A stretch of DNA of 64,000 nt from Dermacoccus abyssi (GTDB lineage: Bacteria > Actinomycetota > Actinomycetes > Actinomycetales > Dermatophilaceae): the NCBI RefSeq assembly GCF_034541975.1, contig NZ_JAVYJM010000001.1; one strand, 5' to 3'. A program made the translations under genes and the position numbers. The notes beneath the pieces were generated by a model that was given only the letters and a program-made list of their open reading frames with translations, did not search any database and had not been told where the DNA came from. Shown here piece after piece: positions 26,633 through 35,129 of the stretch; position 1 is the stretch's first letter, and each line of letters starts with the position of its first letter.

Positions 26633-26863
26633 TCAGCGCTTCGGCTTGTCGCCGCCGGAGGCGAGCACCTCGTGCACCCACTCGGGGGCGGTGGTGCCGC
26701 GCGCCTCGTGCGCGGCGATGACGCGGCGGGCGCGCTCGCGGCGCAGGCGACGCTTCGGGTCGCTCGCAGGCACGTGCTGGGCGGGGCCGAAGACGGAGAC
26801 ACCGATGTACTCGAGGCGCCAGCCCATGCGGTAGCCGATGCTCAAACCGGTGTTGTCCTTCAT
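26633..26863 (-). CDS. Small hypothetical protein (76 aa)
   Basis: A short protein starting MKDNTGLSIGYRMGWRLEYIG, then a basic Arg-rich middle (DPKRRLRRERARRV) and a tail with VHEVLASGG. I do not recognise a family. I chose the ATG at 26863; the frame is open to 26980 but the added residues look like a shadow. The gene sits 21 bp ahead of the nitronate monooxygenase gene in the same direction. No membrane segment. Confidence 0.65.
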   Translation of the reverse strand: MKDNTGLSIGYRMGWRLEYIGVSVFGPAQHVPASDPKRRLRRERARRVIAAHEARGTTAPEWVHEVLASGGDKPKR

Positions 26864-26976
26864 TCCATCTCCTCGTCGGGGCGCGGGTGCGCCGAACGGT
26901 CCTGCGGCGAGCCTAGCGCGACTTCCCTGAGCGTTGCTCGGGTGCGTAGGGTCCTTCGTCCCGTGAACGAGCTTCG

Positions 26977-28215
26977 TCACTCGGGGCGGGTCGTACTCGC
27001 CTCGGAGCCGTGACGATCACGCATACCCCACGCGAGCAACGGCAGCCCGAACGCCGTGACGACGGCGGCGAACAGCGGCAGCCTCGTGGCGGCCATCGTC
27101 AGGATGAGCACGCTGCCGATGTACGCACCGAGGCTGATGCCGATCTGGAACGCGACGACGTAGATCGGCGTGGCCGCGTCGTTGTGACCGGGTGTCGTGG
27201 CGAGCACGCGCGTCTGCATGGCGACGGGCAGGACGCCGAACGACCCTCCCCAGACCACGGCGGCGACGGCGCCTGTCGCGGTGCCGGGCAGGAACGTCAG
27301 GGCGAGCAGCGCAAGGATCATGCAGGTGAGCGCGATGGTCGTTACGCGGCGCGGGTGGGCGTCGAGGTGACGGCTCGCGAACGCCGTCGTGAGAGCGCCG
27401 GCCAGCCCGTAACAGAACAGTTCGACGGCGTACGCGGTGCCGGAGATGCCGCGCGCTTCGAGGATCGGGGCGATGAACGCCCAGGCCGCGTTGTGTGCCG
27501 TGACGATGAGGGCCGTCACGCCGCAGAGCGTGTAGAACGGCACGCGCATCGACGCCGGGATGCGGAGCGAGAACGCGCCGCCGGAACGCGCTTCGAGCGG
27601 CGGCAGCTTGAGCTGGCTGGCCATCGCGACGAGCAATGCGATGACGGCGATGACGCCGCTCGCGAACCGCCACCCGACGTGCTCGCTCACGGCGGCGACG
27701 AACGGCGGACCGGCCACGACGCCGACGCTCGCACCGAGGAACGCGCCACCGACGGCTTTCGCCTCCGCGCCCTTGCGGGCCAGGCTCGCGGCAGCGACCG
27801 GCACGACGGCGAAGATGCCACCGTGTGCGATCGCGCCGATGAGTCGCGCGATCGTCACGACGAGGAGATTCGGGGCGATCGCCGAGAGAGCCATCGAGAC
27901 GAACAGTGCGAGCAGTGACCCGACGATGACGAGCCGCCGCGAGAGGGCCCGTGTGGCCATGACGACGGGGATCGTCGCCACTCCGACGCCGATGGCGTAC
28001 CAGGTGACGAGGCGCCCGACGGCGGATTCGGATTCGCCGAGGTCGCGCGTCATGTCGGGCATGGCGCCGACGGGGTACATCTCTGCGGTGAGGAAGACGA
28101 AAAGCCCCGCAGCGAGGAGGAAGAGCCGCGTCGTGCGCAGCCGGTCGTCCTCGCCGGCCCCCGGTGCGTCGGGGGAGGCGCCGTCGCTCGGCGCGGCGGC
28201 GGAGGGCTGCGTCAT
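26977..28215 (-). CDS. MFS transporter, DHA1/AraJ-like
   Basis: 412 residues, about 12 transmembrane helices. The first half has FLTAEMYPVGAMPDMTRDLGES, RLVTWYAIGVG and the helix-4 to helix-5 segment IARLIGAIAHGGIFAVVP, a pattern typical of AraJ/YdhP-type sugar or drug efflux permeases. The start at 28215 is a TGATG junction, overlapping the DUF3592 gene stop by one base. The ORF track runs further upstream, but that part is a shadow of the DUF3592 gene. Substrate unknown. Confidence 0.9.
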   Translation of the reverse strand: MTQPSAAAPSDGASPDAPGAGEDDRLRTTRLFLLAAGLFVFLTAEMYPVGAMPDMTRDLGESESAVGRLVTWYAIGVGVATIPVVMATRALSRRLVIVGSLLALFVSMALSAIAPNLLVVTIARLIGAIAHGGIFAVVPVAAASLARKGAEAKAVGGAFLGASVGVVAGPPFVAAVSEHVGWRFASGVIAVIALLVAMASQLKLPPLEARSGGAFSLRIPASMRVPFYTLCGVTALIVTAHNAAWAFIAPILEARGISGTAYAVELFCYGLAGALTTAFASRHLDAHPRRVTTIALTCMILALLALTFLPGTATGAVAAVVWGGSFGVLPVAMQTRVLATTPGHNDAATPIYVVAFQIGISLGAYIGSVLILTMAATRLPLFAAVVTAFGLPLLAWGMRDRHGSEASTTRPE

Positions 28216-28628
28216 CAGCCGAGCACGCGCACGAGCACGAACACCGCGAAGACGACGAAGAGCAGCAACGTGACGACCATGCAGCCCATGGTCGCGAGGG
28301 TGCCGTTGGCGGCCTTGGGCACAGCGTTGGCCGGGTCGCTCGGGTCGACCGACAGCGGCAGCCGCTGGCCGTCGCGCCCGTTCGTGCTCATGCCGCCGGT
28401 CTTCGTCTCCAGGACGTGACGCCCACCGTCGGGGGCCGTGTAACGAATGCGTGCGAGGGAGTTCTTGCGACCGTCCTCGCCGGTGGCGAGTTGGACGACG
28501 CCGTCGACGACCGGCCAGCTGCGGCGGCGCACAGCACCCACGATGCCCTTGAGCAGGGCGGCTGCGAGCGCGAGGCCGAAGACGAGTATGACGACGGCGG
28601 CAGCAACGGGCACGAATCCACTCTTCAC
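28215..28628 (-). CDS. DUF3592-like membrane protein
   Basis: 137 residues with a transmembrane helix at each end (AAAVVILVFGLALAAALL and CMVVTLLLFVVFAVFVLV) and a small soluble domain between (WPVVDGVVQLATG ... LARIRYTAPDG), the usual build of DUF3592 proteins. I chose GTG at 28628 (VKSGFVPVAAAV). It is joined to the MFS gene by a TGATG junction. Function unknown. Confidence 0.75.
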   Translation of the reverse strand: MKSGFVPVAAAVVILVFGLALAAALLKGIVGAVRRRSWPVVDGVVQLATGEDGRKNSLARIRYTAPDGGRHVLETKTGGMSTNGRDGQRLPLSVDPSDPANAVPKAANGTLATMGCMVVTLLLFVVFAVFVLVRVLG

Positions 28629-28768
28629 CCGACGAGCGTAACGAGCACCGCGCAATCGGGCTGTCACGGGGCGTGGGCGCAGCGGTCGGCGAGCAGCACG
28701 CAAACCCCGTAGGGGTGTCACACGCGTCGCACAGGAACCCCATAGCAACGCGGCGTTGAGTCAGGGCC

Positions 28769-29038
28769 ATGAACACCACACAGAACACCTCGTCCCAGGC
28801 CGCCACCTCCCGCTTCGGCTCGCTCAGGAACCTTGGCCGCGGCATCGCCGTCAGCTCCGCGGTTGCCCTCCTGGGCGTCTCGACGATGAGCGCCGCCGAC
28901 GCCTCGGCAGCCGGTGTGGCCACCGGCATCCGGTACGCCGGCAACGCCGCCGAGGTCGTGAAGCCCGCCCCGACGAACCTGGCCGTCGAGTCGAACGCCC
29001 GCTACGCCGTGCGCGACGGCAAGCTCGTGCGCCTGTAG
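28769..29038 (+). CDS. Small predicted secreted protein (89 aa)
   Basis: A Sec-type signal sequence is visible: basic N-terminus (SLRNLGRG), hydrophobic core IAVSSAVALLGVSTM and an AxA site near ADASAAG. The mature part would be only about 43 residues, ending VRDGKLVRL, without Cys or known domain. Upstream bases show no strong Shine-Dalgarno. Divergent from the DUF3592 gene. I do not recognise it. Confidence 0.55.
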   Translation: MNTTQNTSSQAATSRFGSLRNLGRGIAVSSAVALLGVSTMSAADASAAGVATGIRYAGNAAEVVKPAPTNLAVESNARYAVRDGKLVRL

Positions 29039-29552
29039 GCCCACCTCGAAGACTCCTGCGGCCGGCCGTTCACGCAGATCGTGACGCCGCGCTGGGCGCC
29101 TCACGCCGCGCGACGTTCGTGGTGTTCGGCGCGCCATCCGCGCCCAGCGGGCCGGTTGCAGGCTCACGTGACCTGCGCGCTCATCTCCTCGCGCGGTTCA
29201 CCCGGTGCCGCGAGCTCCCGACACTCGCGGGCGCCGGCGCGAAACCCGCCACGAACCTTCCTCGTGGCGGGTTTCGTGCGCTCTGGGTCGGACGTCCGAT
29301 GCGTCATCGGTCACACCCGGCGAGAAATGTTGCTGGAAGTCTTTCCAGAAGGTGAAGTCTCCGCTAATAATTGCTCTTAGCCCCCGGCTACCTGATGACC
29401 CCAGAGCACCAGGCAGTCGGGGGATCCAACGTTTCTGGGGTCTTTGCCCGCTGACGCCGCTGCCCGCACCCCGCGCGGCAGCGAGCGCGACACGAGCGAA
29501 ATCCCCGGCCTGCCGCCGGAGACACCGGGGGAGCAACCGTTAAGGTGAGCGC
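29039..29552. other. 514-bp gene-free stretch
   Basis: No convincing CDS in either strand. It holds a terminator hairpin (29247-29283), a loose inverted repeat GCTGGGCGC/GCGCCCAGC near 29088-29140, an AT-richer patch at 29360-29380 (CTAATAATTG) that may hold the promoter of the downstream glycosyltransferase, and a 9-bp inverted repeat GACCCCAGA (29397-29405)/TCTGGGGTC (29434-29442). Confidence 0.6.
29247..29283 (+). terminator. Intrinsic terminator-like hairpin after the small secreted protein gene
   Basis: CGAAACCCGCCACGA and TCGTGGCGGGTTTCG pair in a long stem around a loop of about 7 bp. It lies about 210 bp after the stop of the small gene. Confidence 0.65.
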
Positions 29553-30800
29553 GTGATCGAGCTCGCCGTCCCGGTGTCCCGCGACGGTGCGTCCCTTCCG
29601 TTCTACCGCCGCCTCAACGTGCTCTGGCCGCTCACGCGCGTCATCATGCTCGCGCTGTGCGCCCTCTACTCGGGCATGCGTGGCGACCTGCGCTACTACT
29701 ACGCGCAGGCGGGCCGCTCCGACGTCATGTCGTCGATGGCCGAGTACCCCTTCCCTGTGGCGCTGTGGATCATGGCCGCCGCGCGCACCCTGCCGTACGC
29801 GGGCTTCGTCGCGCTCTTCGTCGTCACCGCCATCGCGTGTGACGCCGTGGCGACGCGGCTGTTCGACCGTCACTTCGGGCGCGAGGCCGCGCTGCGGTGG
29901 ACGTTGTTCGTCGGGCTCCTCGGACCGTTGCTCTACATGCGCTTCGACCTGTACGCCGCGTTCGCGCTCGTCCTGCTGCTCGTCTTCAACGACGGCGCGG
30001 CTCATTCGCGCAGCCGATCGGTGCTCTCCGGGCTCGCGGTCGCGATGGGCTCGGCCGTCAAGCTGTGGCCGGCCGTCTTCGGCCTCGGCCTGCTCGGCCC
30101 CACGCGCCGCCGCGTCACGCACATGGTCGCCGCGATGGCGGGTGGCATCGCCTGGGTCGGGACGACGGCGCTGTTGGCCGGGCCGCAGCGCGTCACGTCA
30201 CCGTTGTCCTGGCAGGGTCAGCGCGGCTTCGAGGTGGAGTCGCTGTGGGGTGCCTGGCTCGGTTTCGCGCGGATCTTCGGTTCCACGCCCGTCTCGCTGG
30301 AGAAGCGTCAGGGCTCGTGGGAGTACACGGGCGAACTCGCGAACTCCCTCATGTGGATGGTGAAGCCGACGCAGTACGTCGGCTACGTCCTCGCGCTGTC
30401 GCTGCTCGCCCTCGGCTGGCGGGCCGGGCGTGACGAGCGCGTCACCACCCTCGCGCTGACGATGACGTGCGTCATCTCGGTGCTCATCCTGTCGAGTCCG
30501 GTGCTGAGCCCGCAGTACCTCATCTGGCTCATTCCGGCGCTCGTGCTCGTCGACGACGCCCGCCTGCGCCTGCTCGGCGCGGTGACGCTCGTGCTGACGC
30601 AGCTGGAGTTCCCGTTCCTGTTCGATGGGATCTTCTCCGATCACACGCTGTTCGCGCTGACGACGCGCGTCGTCATCCTCGTGCGCAACATGCTGCTCGT
30701 GTGGTTGACGGTGCGGGCCGTCATGCTCCTCGTGCAGCGCGCTCGAGTTGCTCGACGTCCAGCTTCCGCATCGAGTACATCGCCTGCGACACCCGCATGA
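29553..30800 (+). CDS. GT87-family (DUF2029) membrane glycosyltransferase
   Basis: 415 residues, about ten transmembrane helices. The first loop carries RGDLRYYYAQAGRSD, with acidic residues as in polyprenyl-phosphate-mannose-dependent GT-C mannosyltransferases; LVFNDGAAHSRSRSVLSGLAVAMGSAVKLWPAVFG and SSPVLSPQYLIWLIPAL are characteristic of the GT87 family. It probably adds mannose from polyprenyl-P-mannose to envelope glycans (family knowledge). The last 80 bp overlap the convergent VOC gene, so one of the two 3' ends may be imperfect. Confidence 0.82.
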   Translation: MIELAVPVSRDGASLPFYRRLNVLWPLTRVIMLALCALYSGMRGDLRYYYAQAGRSDVMSSMAEYPFPVALWIMAAARTLPYAGFVALFVVTAIACDAVATRLFDRHFGREAALRWTLFVGLLGPLLYMRFDLYAAFALVLLLVFNDGAAHSRSRSVLSGLAVAMGSAVKLWPAVFGLGLLGPTRRRVTHMVAAMAGGIAWVGTTALLAGPQRVTSPLSWQGQRGFEVESLWGAWLGFARIFGSTPVSLEKRQGSWEYTGELANSLMWMVKPTQYVGYVLALSLLALGWRAGRDERVTTLALTMTCVISVLILSSPVLSPQYLIWLIPALVLVDDARLRLLGAVTLVLTQLEFPFLFDGIFSDHTLFALTTRVVILVRNMLLVWLTVRAVMLLVQRARVARRPASASSTSPATPA

Positions 30801-31218
30801 CGACCTGCGGGTCCGGGTCGCTCATCAGCTCGTAGAGGCGGCGGGGGATGACCTGCCAGCTCACGCCGAACGGGTCCTTGCACCAGCCGCACTGGCTCTC
30901 GGCGCCGCCGTTCGCGGTGAAGCCGTTCCAGTAGTGGTCGACCTCGGCCTGGTCGGCGCCCATGATCTGGAAGCTGACGGCCTCCGTCTGCGGGAACTGC
31001 GGCCCGCCGTTGAGGAGGGTGAAGGGGTTGCCGTCGAGCTCGACCTCCTCCATGAGCACCTGCCCGGCCATGTGCGCGTTCGGGCCGAGCGCCGCGGCGT
31101 CGGTGGGATAGTGCACGGTGCTCGTGCGCTTCGCGTTGGGAAAGAGCGACAGGTACAGGTCGGCTGCCGCCTGAGCGGTGCCGTCGAGCCAGATGCAGGG
31201 CGTGATGTTCGTCGTCAT
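30721..31218 (-). CDS. VOC-family / PhnB-like protein
   Basis: 165 residues. It begins TNITPCIWLDGTAQAAADLYLSLFPNA and has GPQFPQTEAVSFQIM and CGWCKDPFGVSWQVIPRRLYELM, the pattern of the PhnB/3-demethylubiquinone methyltransferase-like glyoxalase-fold family. Enzymatic activity is unknown; the family name is historical. ATG at 31218; the long frame upstream is a shadow of the PIG-L gene. Its 3' end overlaps the GT87 gene tail by 80 bp in a convergent arrangement. Confidence 0.88.
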   Translation of the reverse strand: MTTNITPCIWLDGTAQAAADLYLSLFPNAKRTSTVHYPTDAAALGPNAHMAGQVLMEEVELDGNPFTLLNGGPQFPQTEAVSFQIMGADQAEVDHYWNGFTANGGAESQCGWCKDPFGVSWQVIPRRLYELMSDPDPQVVMRVSQAMYSMRKLDVEQLERAARGA

Positions 31219-31317
31219 GGGTTCATGATGCGCCCTTCGGGATGGCCACCGGTGGTACGCGTCCGAACCCTGTTCATCGTTGTCGAGGTCCACGGCGGTC
31301 GTGAAAAACTGTCGCGC

Positions 31318-32169
31318 GTGTCGACCATCGTCTTCTTCCACGCCCACCCCGACGACGAAGCCAGCCAGACCTCCGGCGCCATGGCGCGCGCCGTCGAGGA
31401 GGGCCACCGCGTCGTGCTCGTCTACGCCACGAACGGTGACCACGGTTCGCCCGCCGAAGACATGGCCGAGGGGGAGACGGTCGTCGAGCGGCGCCGCAAG
31501 GAGGCGGCCGAATCCGCTCGGGTGCTCGGCACGGCGCGCGTCGCCTGGCTCGGCTACGCCGACTCGGGCATGACGGGCTGGGAGCAGAACGACGTCGACG
31601 GATCCTTCCACGGCGCCGACCCCGTCATCGCTGGGCAGGCGCTCGCCGACATTCTCGACGAGGAGAACGCCGACGTCGTCGTCGGCTACGACTGGCACGG
31701 CGGCTACGGCCACCCCGACCACGTCAAGGTGCACAACGTGCTCCACCGCGCGGTCTCGCTGGCGAAGAGTTCGCCGCGCGTGTTCGAGTCGACGATGAAC
31801 CGTGACGCCCTGCGCGAGCAGATGCGTCAGGCCCGCGAGTCCGGGCTCATCCCCGAGGGCGAGAGCTTCGACCCCGACGCCGGCGGCGACGACGGCAACC
31901 CCCTCGGCATGGCCGAGCGCGACATCAGCTTCCGCGTCGACGTCAGCGCCTACCTCGACAAGAAGCGCGCCGCGCTCGGCGCGCACGCGTCGCAGCCCGA
32001 CGCCGCAGGCATCCTCGCGATGCCCGCCGAGGCGTTCAACGCCGGCTTCGGCACCGAGCACTACATCGACGTCGCCGCCATGCAGGCCGGTGGCCTTCCC
32101 GCGACGGACGGCCGCGGCCACGGCGCGCGTCCCGAGTACCAGCCCCTGCCCGACGGCTGGTTCTTCTGA
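31318..32169 (+). CDS. PIG-L/LmbE-family deacetylase
   Basis: 283 residues. The zinc motif AHPDDEAS is at residues about 9-16, and the third metal ligand is in YGHPDHVKVHN. These define LmbE-like N-acetylglucosaminyl deacetylases, including mycothiol pathway enzymes MshB and Mca; the specific substrate is not resolved. The GTG at 31318 is chosen because the beta-strand STIVFFHAHPDD must be near the N-terminus. Divergent from the VOC gene. Confidence 0.88.
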   Translation: MSTIVFFHAHPDDEASQTSGAMARAVEEGHRVVLVYATNGDHGSPAEDMAEGETVVERRRKEAAESARVLGTARVAWLGYADSGMTGWEQNDVDGSFHGADPVIAGQALADILDEENADVVVGYDWHGGYGHPDHVKVHNVLHRAVSLAKSSPRVFESTMNRDALREQMRQARESGLIPEGESFDPDAGGDDGNPLGMAERDISFRVDVSAYLDKKRAALGAHASQPDAAGILAMPAEAFNAGFGTEHYIDVAAMQAGGLPATDGRGHGARPEYQPLPDGWFF

Positions 32170-32237
32170 GCCGCTGACGCTGGGCCGGCCCGCTCGCTCC
32201 GGCCATGCCGGTGGGTGCGCGAGTGCCGTCACGCCGC

Positions 32238-32299
32238 GTTGTGTCCTGATGTTCCCGGTTTGAGATGCCGACGTGCCACCGGGGCACGTTGTGTCCTGA
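32238..32299. repeat. Pair of 12-bp direct repeats exactly 50 bp apart
   Basis: GTTGTGTCCTGA occurs at 32238-32249 and again at 32288-32299, each preceded by CG-type context (CGC and CAC). It lies in the gap between convergent PIG-L and GNAT genes. It may be the scar of a mobile element or an intergenic repeat; no element remains. Confidence 0.5.
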
Positions 32300-32323
32300 A
32301 CAGGTCGTCGCCCCGTCGCGAGC

Positions 32324-32863
32324 TCAGAGCGTCAGGACGTACTCGTCCTCGTCGCCCGGGCACTCTGACGACGGCGGGTTCACCTGCGTGAACCCGTGCC
32401 GCACGTACGCCGCCGCGGCCCGCTCGTTCGCGCCGAACACGTGGAGCGCCAGCGCCGTGTAACCCAACTCGCGTGCCCGCTCGACGAGTGCTTCGACAAG
32501 GTCGTCGACGACGCCGGTGCCGCGCCGACCCGGCTCCACCCACACCTGGACGACGAAGGCGAGACGCTCCGGGTCGTCCGTCAGCGTCCGAGCGCTCTCC
32601 ACGTCGTCGAGATAACCGGAGGCGGGAAAGAGGCCCGCCAAACCGTCAGCACGCGGCGCGACGCCGCTCGAGGCATCCGGCTCGTCGTCAGCCACCCACA
32701 GCAGCGTTCCGGGGTTCGACGCGCGCTCGACCCACCGCTCGTCGGGGAAGGCCACCTCGCACTCGAACGACGAGCCGAACGCCTCCGGATTGGTCCCCAA
32801 CGCACGCAGGCGCACGTCACGGTAGGTCTGCCACGGAAGCTGCGACGAGGGGTGCACACTCAT
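32324..32863 (-). CDS. GNAT-family N-acetyltransferase
   Basis: 179 residues. The fold markers are WQTYRDVRLRALGTNPEAFGSS at the start, FVVQVWVEPGRRGTGVVDDLVEALVERA (acetyl-CoA pyrophosphate loop, R-R-G-T-G) and ALHVFGANERAAAAYVRHGF. Substrate unknown. ATG at 32863 or 32872 are both possible; the longer frame to 32944 is less likely. Confidence 0.88.
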   Translation of the reverse strand: MSVHPSSQLPWQTYRDVRLRALGTNPEAFGSSFECEVAFPDERWVERASNPGTLLWVADDEPDASSGVAPRADGLAGLFPASGYLDDVESARTLTDDPERLAFVVQVWVEPGRRGTGVVDDLVEALVERARELGYTALALHVFGANERAAAAYVRHGFTQVNPPSSECPGDEDEYVLTL

Positions 32864-33084
32864 GACGGTCATCCTCCCGATCCCGAGGGGCACAATCGAC
32901 CGATTTGCCCGCACTGTCGCAATATTCAGGGATTCGTGAGCCATTCGTTATCAACTGTGAATTTCCACTGTCATGGCAAGGAGAACGGCGCGCGCGACCG
33001 TCGGCCATCGAGCGCCGGCGGGGCCCGCGCGCCCCGGGAAGCCGCGGTCTGACGCGGCTGCGCACCTAGGATGAGCCAAACGAA

Positions 33085-33124
33085 GCCCGCCTACTCCCGT
33101 GTGCCGCACGGGGCGTCGGCGGGC
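33085..33124 (+). other. Leader hairpin before the glycine betaine transporter operon
   Basis: GCCCGCC (33085-33091) pairs with GGCGGGC (33118-33124), and an inner CCCGTG pairs with CACGGG. It ends 27 bp before the GTG of the first permease gene. It could be an attenuator or the terminator of an unannotated leader; nothing more is visible. A Shine-Dalgarno-like AAAGGGGGA follows. Confidence 0.5.
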
Positions 33125-33151
33125 ACATTGTGGAAAGGGGGATGACGCCTC

Positions 33152-33793
33152 GTGTGGGAATTCATCGCTGAGCGATGGCAGGACATCGCCTATCGCAGTT
33201 ACCAGCACACCTCGCTCGTCGTCCAGGCCGTCTTGCTCGCCACGATCATCGCGCTCGTCCTTGCGGTCATCGTCATTCGGAACAACAGGCTCAAGGGCTT
33301 GGCCAACATCTTCTCGGCGGTCGGTCTGACCATCCCGTCGTTCGCGCTCCTCGGCGTGCTGCTGCCGCTCGTGGGCATCGGTGCCCTGCCGTCGGTGCTC
33401 GCAGTCTGCTTCTACGCCGTTCTGCCGATCCTGCGCAACGCGGTCGTCGGCCTCGAGTCGGTCGACAAGAACCTGCTCGAAAGCGCGCAGGGCATGGGCA
33501 TGAGCAAGGCGGCGACGCTGCTCAAGGTGCGCCTGCCCATGGCGTGGCCGGTCATCCTCGCCGGCGTGCGCACGTCCACCCAGATGTCGTTCGGCGTCGG
33601 CGCCATCGCCGCCTACGCCCTCGGCCCCGGTCTCGGTGGCTACATCTTCACCGGCCTCGCCCAGGTGGGCGGCGCCAACGCGCTCAACTACGCGCTCGTC
33701 GGCACCATCGGTGTCGTCGTCCTCGCGCTCCTTCTCGACCTCATTCTTGTCGGCGTCGGCCGACTGACGATTCCCAGGGGGATCCGTGCCTGA
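33152..33793 (+). CDS. Glycine betaine/choline ABC transporter permease
   Basis: 213 residues, about six transmembrane helices, with the ABC permease EAA loop ESAQGMGMSKAATLLKVRLPMAWPVILAG. Similar to OpuCB/ProW-type osmoprotectant permeases (GLTIPSFALLGVLLPLVGIG, LPILRNAVVGL). GTG start. First gene of a four-gene operon, overlapping the ATPase gene by 8 bp. Imports compatible solutes across the membrane with the following three proteins; exact solute inferred. Confidence 0.9.
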   Translation: MWEFIAERWQDIAYRSYQHTSLVVQAVLLATIIALVLAVIVIRNNRLKGLANIFSAVGLTIPSFALLGVLLPLVGIGALPSVLAVCFYAVLPILRNAVVGLESVDKNLLESAQGMGMSKAATLLKVRLPMAWPVILAGVRTSTQMSFGVGAIAAYALGPGLGGYIFTGLAQVGGANALNYALVGTIGVVVLALLLDLILVGVGRLTIPRGIRA

Positions 33794-35129
33794 CAACACC
33801 ACCGAAGCCCAGGGCGCCACGCCGGTCGAGCGCGCTGACGACGTCAACACGGACGTCAACACCGACGTCGACGCCACGAGCTCCCAGCGCAGCGAAGTCA
33901 CGGGCGCCGAGATCGTCTTCGACAACGTCGTCAAGAAGTACCCCGGCCAGGCGAAGGCTGCCGTCGGCGGCATGTCGCTGCGCATCCCCGCCGGTGAGAC
34001 CGTCATGTTCGTTGGCCCGTCGGGCTGCGGCAAGACGACGTCGCTCAAGATGATCAACCGTCTCATCGACCCGACGAGCGGCACCATCACGATCGACGGC
34101 AAGCCGATCTCCGATTCGAAGGCCGACGACCTGCGCCGGCGCATCGGTTACGTCATCCAGGGTGGTTCACTCTTTCCGCACATGACGGTGGCCGACAACA
34201 TCGCCGTCGTCCCCGGCCTGCTCGGCTGGGACAAGGCCAAGACGACCAAGCGCGTCGACGAGCTGCTCGACATGGTCGGCCTCGACCCGGAGCGCTACCG
34301 CGACCGCTTCCCGCGTGAGCTCTCCGGCGGTCAGCAGCAGCGTGTCGGTGTGGCCCGCGGCCTCGCCGCCGACCCGCCCGTCATCCTCATGGACGAGCCC
34401 TTCGGCGCCGTCGACCCGATCACGCGTACGCGCCTGCAGGACGAGATGCTCAGCATCCAGCGCCAGCTGCGCAAGACGATCATCTGCGTCACGCACGACA
34501 TCGACGAGGCCCTCAAGCTCGGCGACCGCATCCTCATCCTTTCAGAGGGCGGCAAGATCGAGCAGTACGACACCCCCGAGAACATCCTCGCGGCCCCGGC
34601 CAACGAGTTCGTCGAGGACTTCGTGGGTGCCGGTTCGGCCCTCAAGTCCCTCGCCCTCTCGCGCCTCGACGATGTCGAGATCGCCGACGTGCCGACGGTT
34701 CGCGTGGGTGACTCCATCGTCGACGTGCAGCGCAACGCCACCGCGTCCGGTGCGCGCAACGTCGTCGTGCTCGACGAACGTGGTCGTCCGGTCGACTTCG
34801 TCACCGCCGCCAAGCTGCGCGGCGAGCGCGTCGAGAACCGTCGCCGCGAGGCACTGCAAACGGTCGACCACCGCGCCACGCTCAACGACGCCCTCGACGC
34901 CATGCTCAACTCGAGCCACGGCGCCGTCGTCGTCACCGGTGGGCGCGGCGAGTACCGCGGTGTCGCGTCGTTCCAGCAGATCATGACGCACATCCAGGAC
35001 ACCCACGAGGCGGCCGAGTCGCGCCGTCAGGGTGCCGACGCCGAGGCCACGCCCGATTCGGTGGCTGTGGCGAACACCTCGAGCCACACCGACTTCCGCG
35101 AGCAGGCAGAGGAGGGTGAGGAACAGTGA
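33786..35129 (+). CDS. Glycine betaine/choline ABC transporter ATP-binding protein with CBS domains
   Basis: 447 residues. The ABC domain (about 40-280) has Walker A GPSGCGKTTSLKM, the signature LSGGQQQRVGVARGLA, Walker B VILMDEPFGAVDP and switch His in CVTHDIDEAL. Two CBS domains follow (about 305-420: VRVGDSIVDVQRNATASGARNVVVLDERG and HRATLNDALDAMLNSSHGAVVV), which sense ionic strength in OpuA-type importers. A 37-residue acidic Thr/Asp-rich N-terminal extension with repeated DVNTDV is unusual. GTG start at 33786; 4-bp overlap with the next permease. Confidence 0.93.
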   Translation: MPDNTTEAQGATPVERADDVNTDVNTDVDATSSQRSEVTGAEIVFDNVVKKYPGQAKAAVGGMSLRIPAGETVMFVGPSGCGKTTSLKMINRLIDPTSGTITIDGKPISDSKADDLRRRIGYVIQGGSLFPHMTVADNIAVVPGLLGWDKAKTTKRVDELLDMVGLDPERYRDRFPRELSGGQQQRVGVARGLAADPPVILMDEPFGAVDPITRTRLQDEMLSIQRQLRKTIICVTHDIDEALKLGDRILILSEGGKIEQYDTPENILAAPANEFVEDFVGAGSALKSLALSRLDDVEIADVPTVRVGDSIVDVQRNATASGARNVVVLDERGRPVDFVTAAKLRGERVENRRREALQTVDHRATLNDALDAMLNSSHGAVVVTGGRGEYRGVASFQQIMTHIQDTHEAAESRRQGADAEATPDSVAVANTSSHTDFREQAEEGEEQ

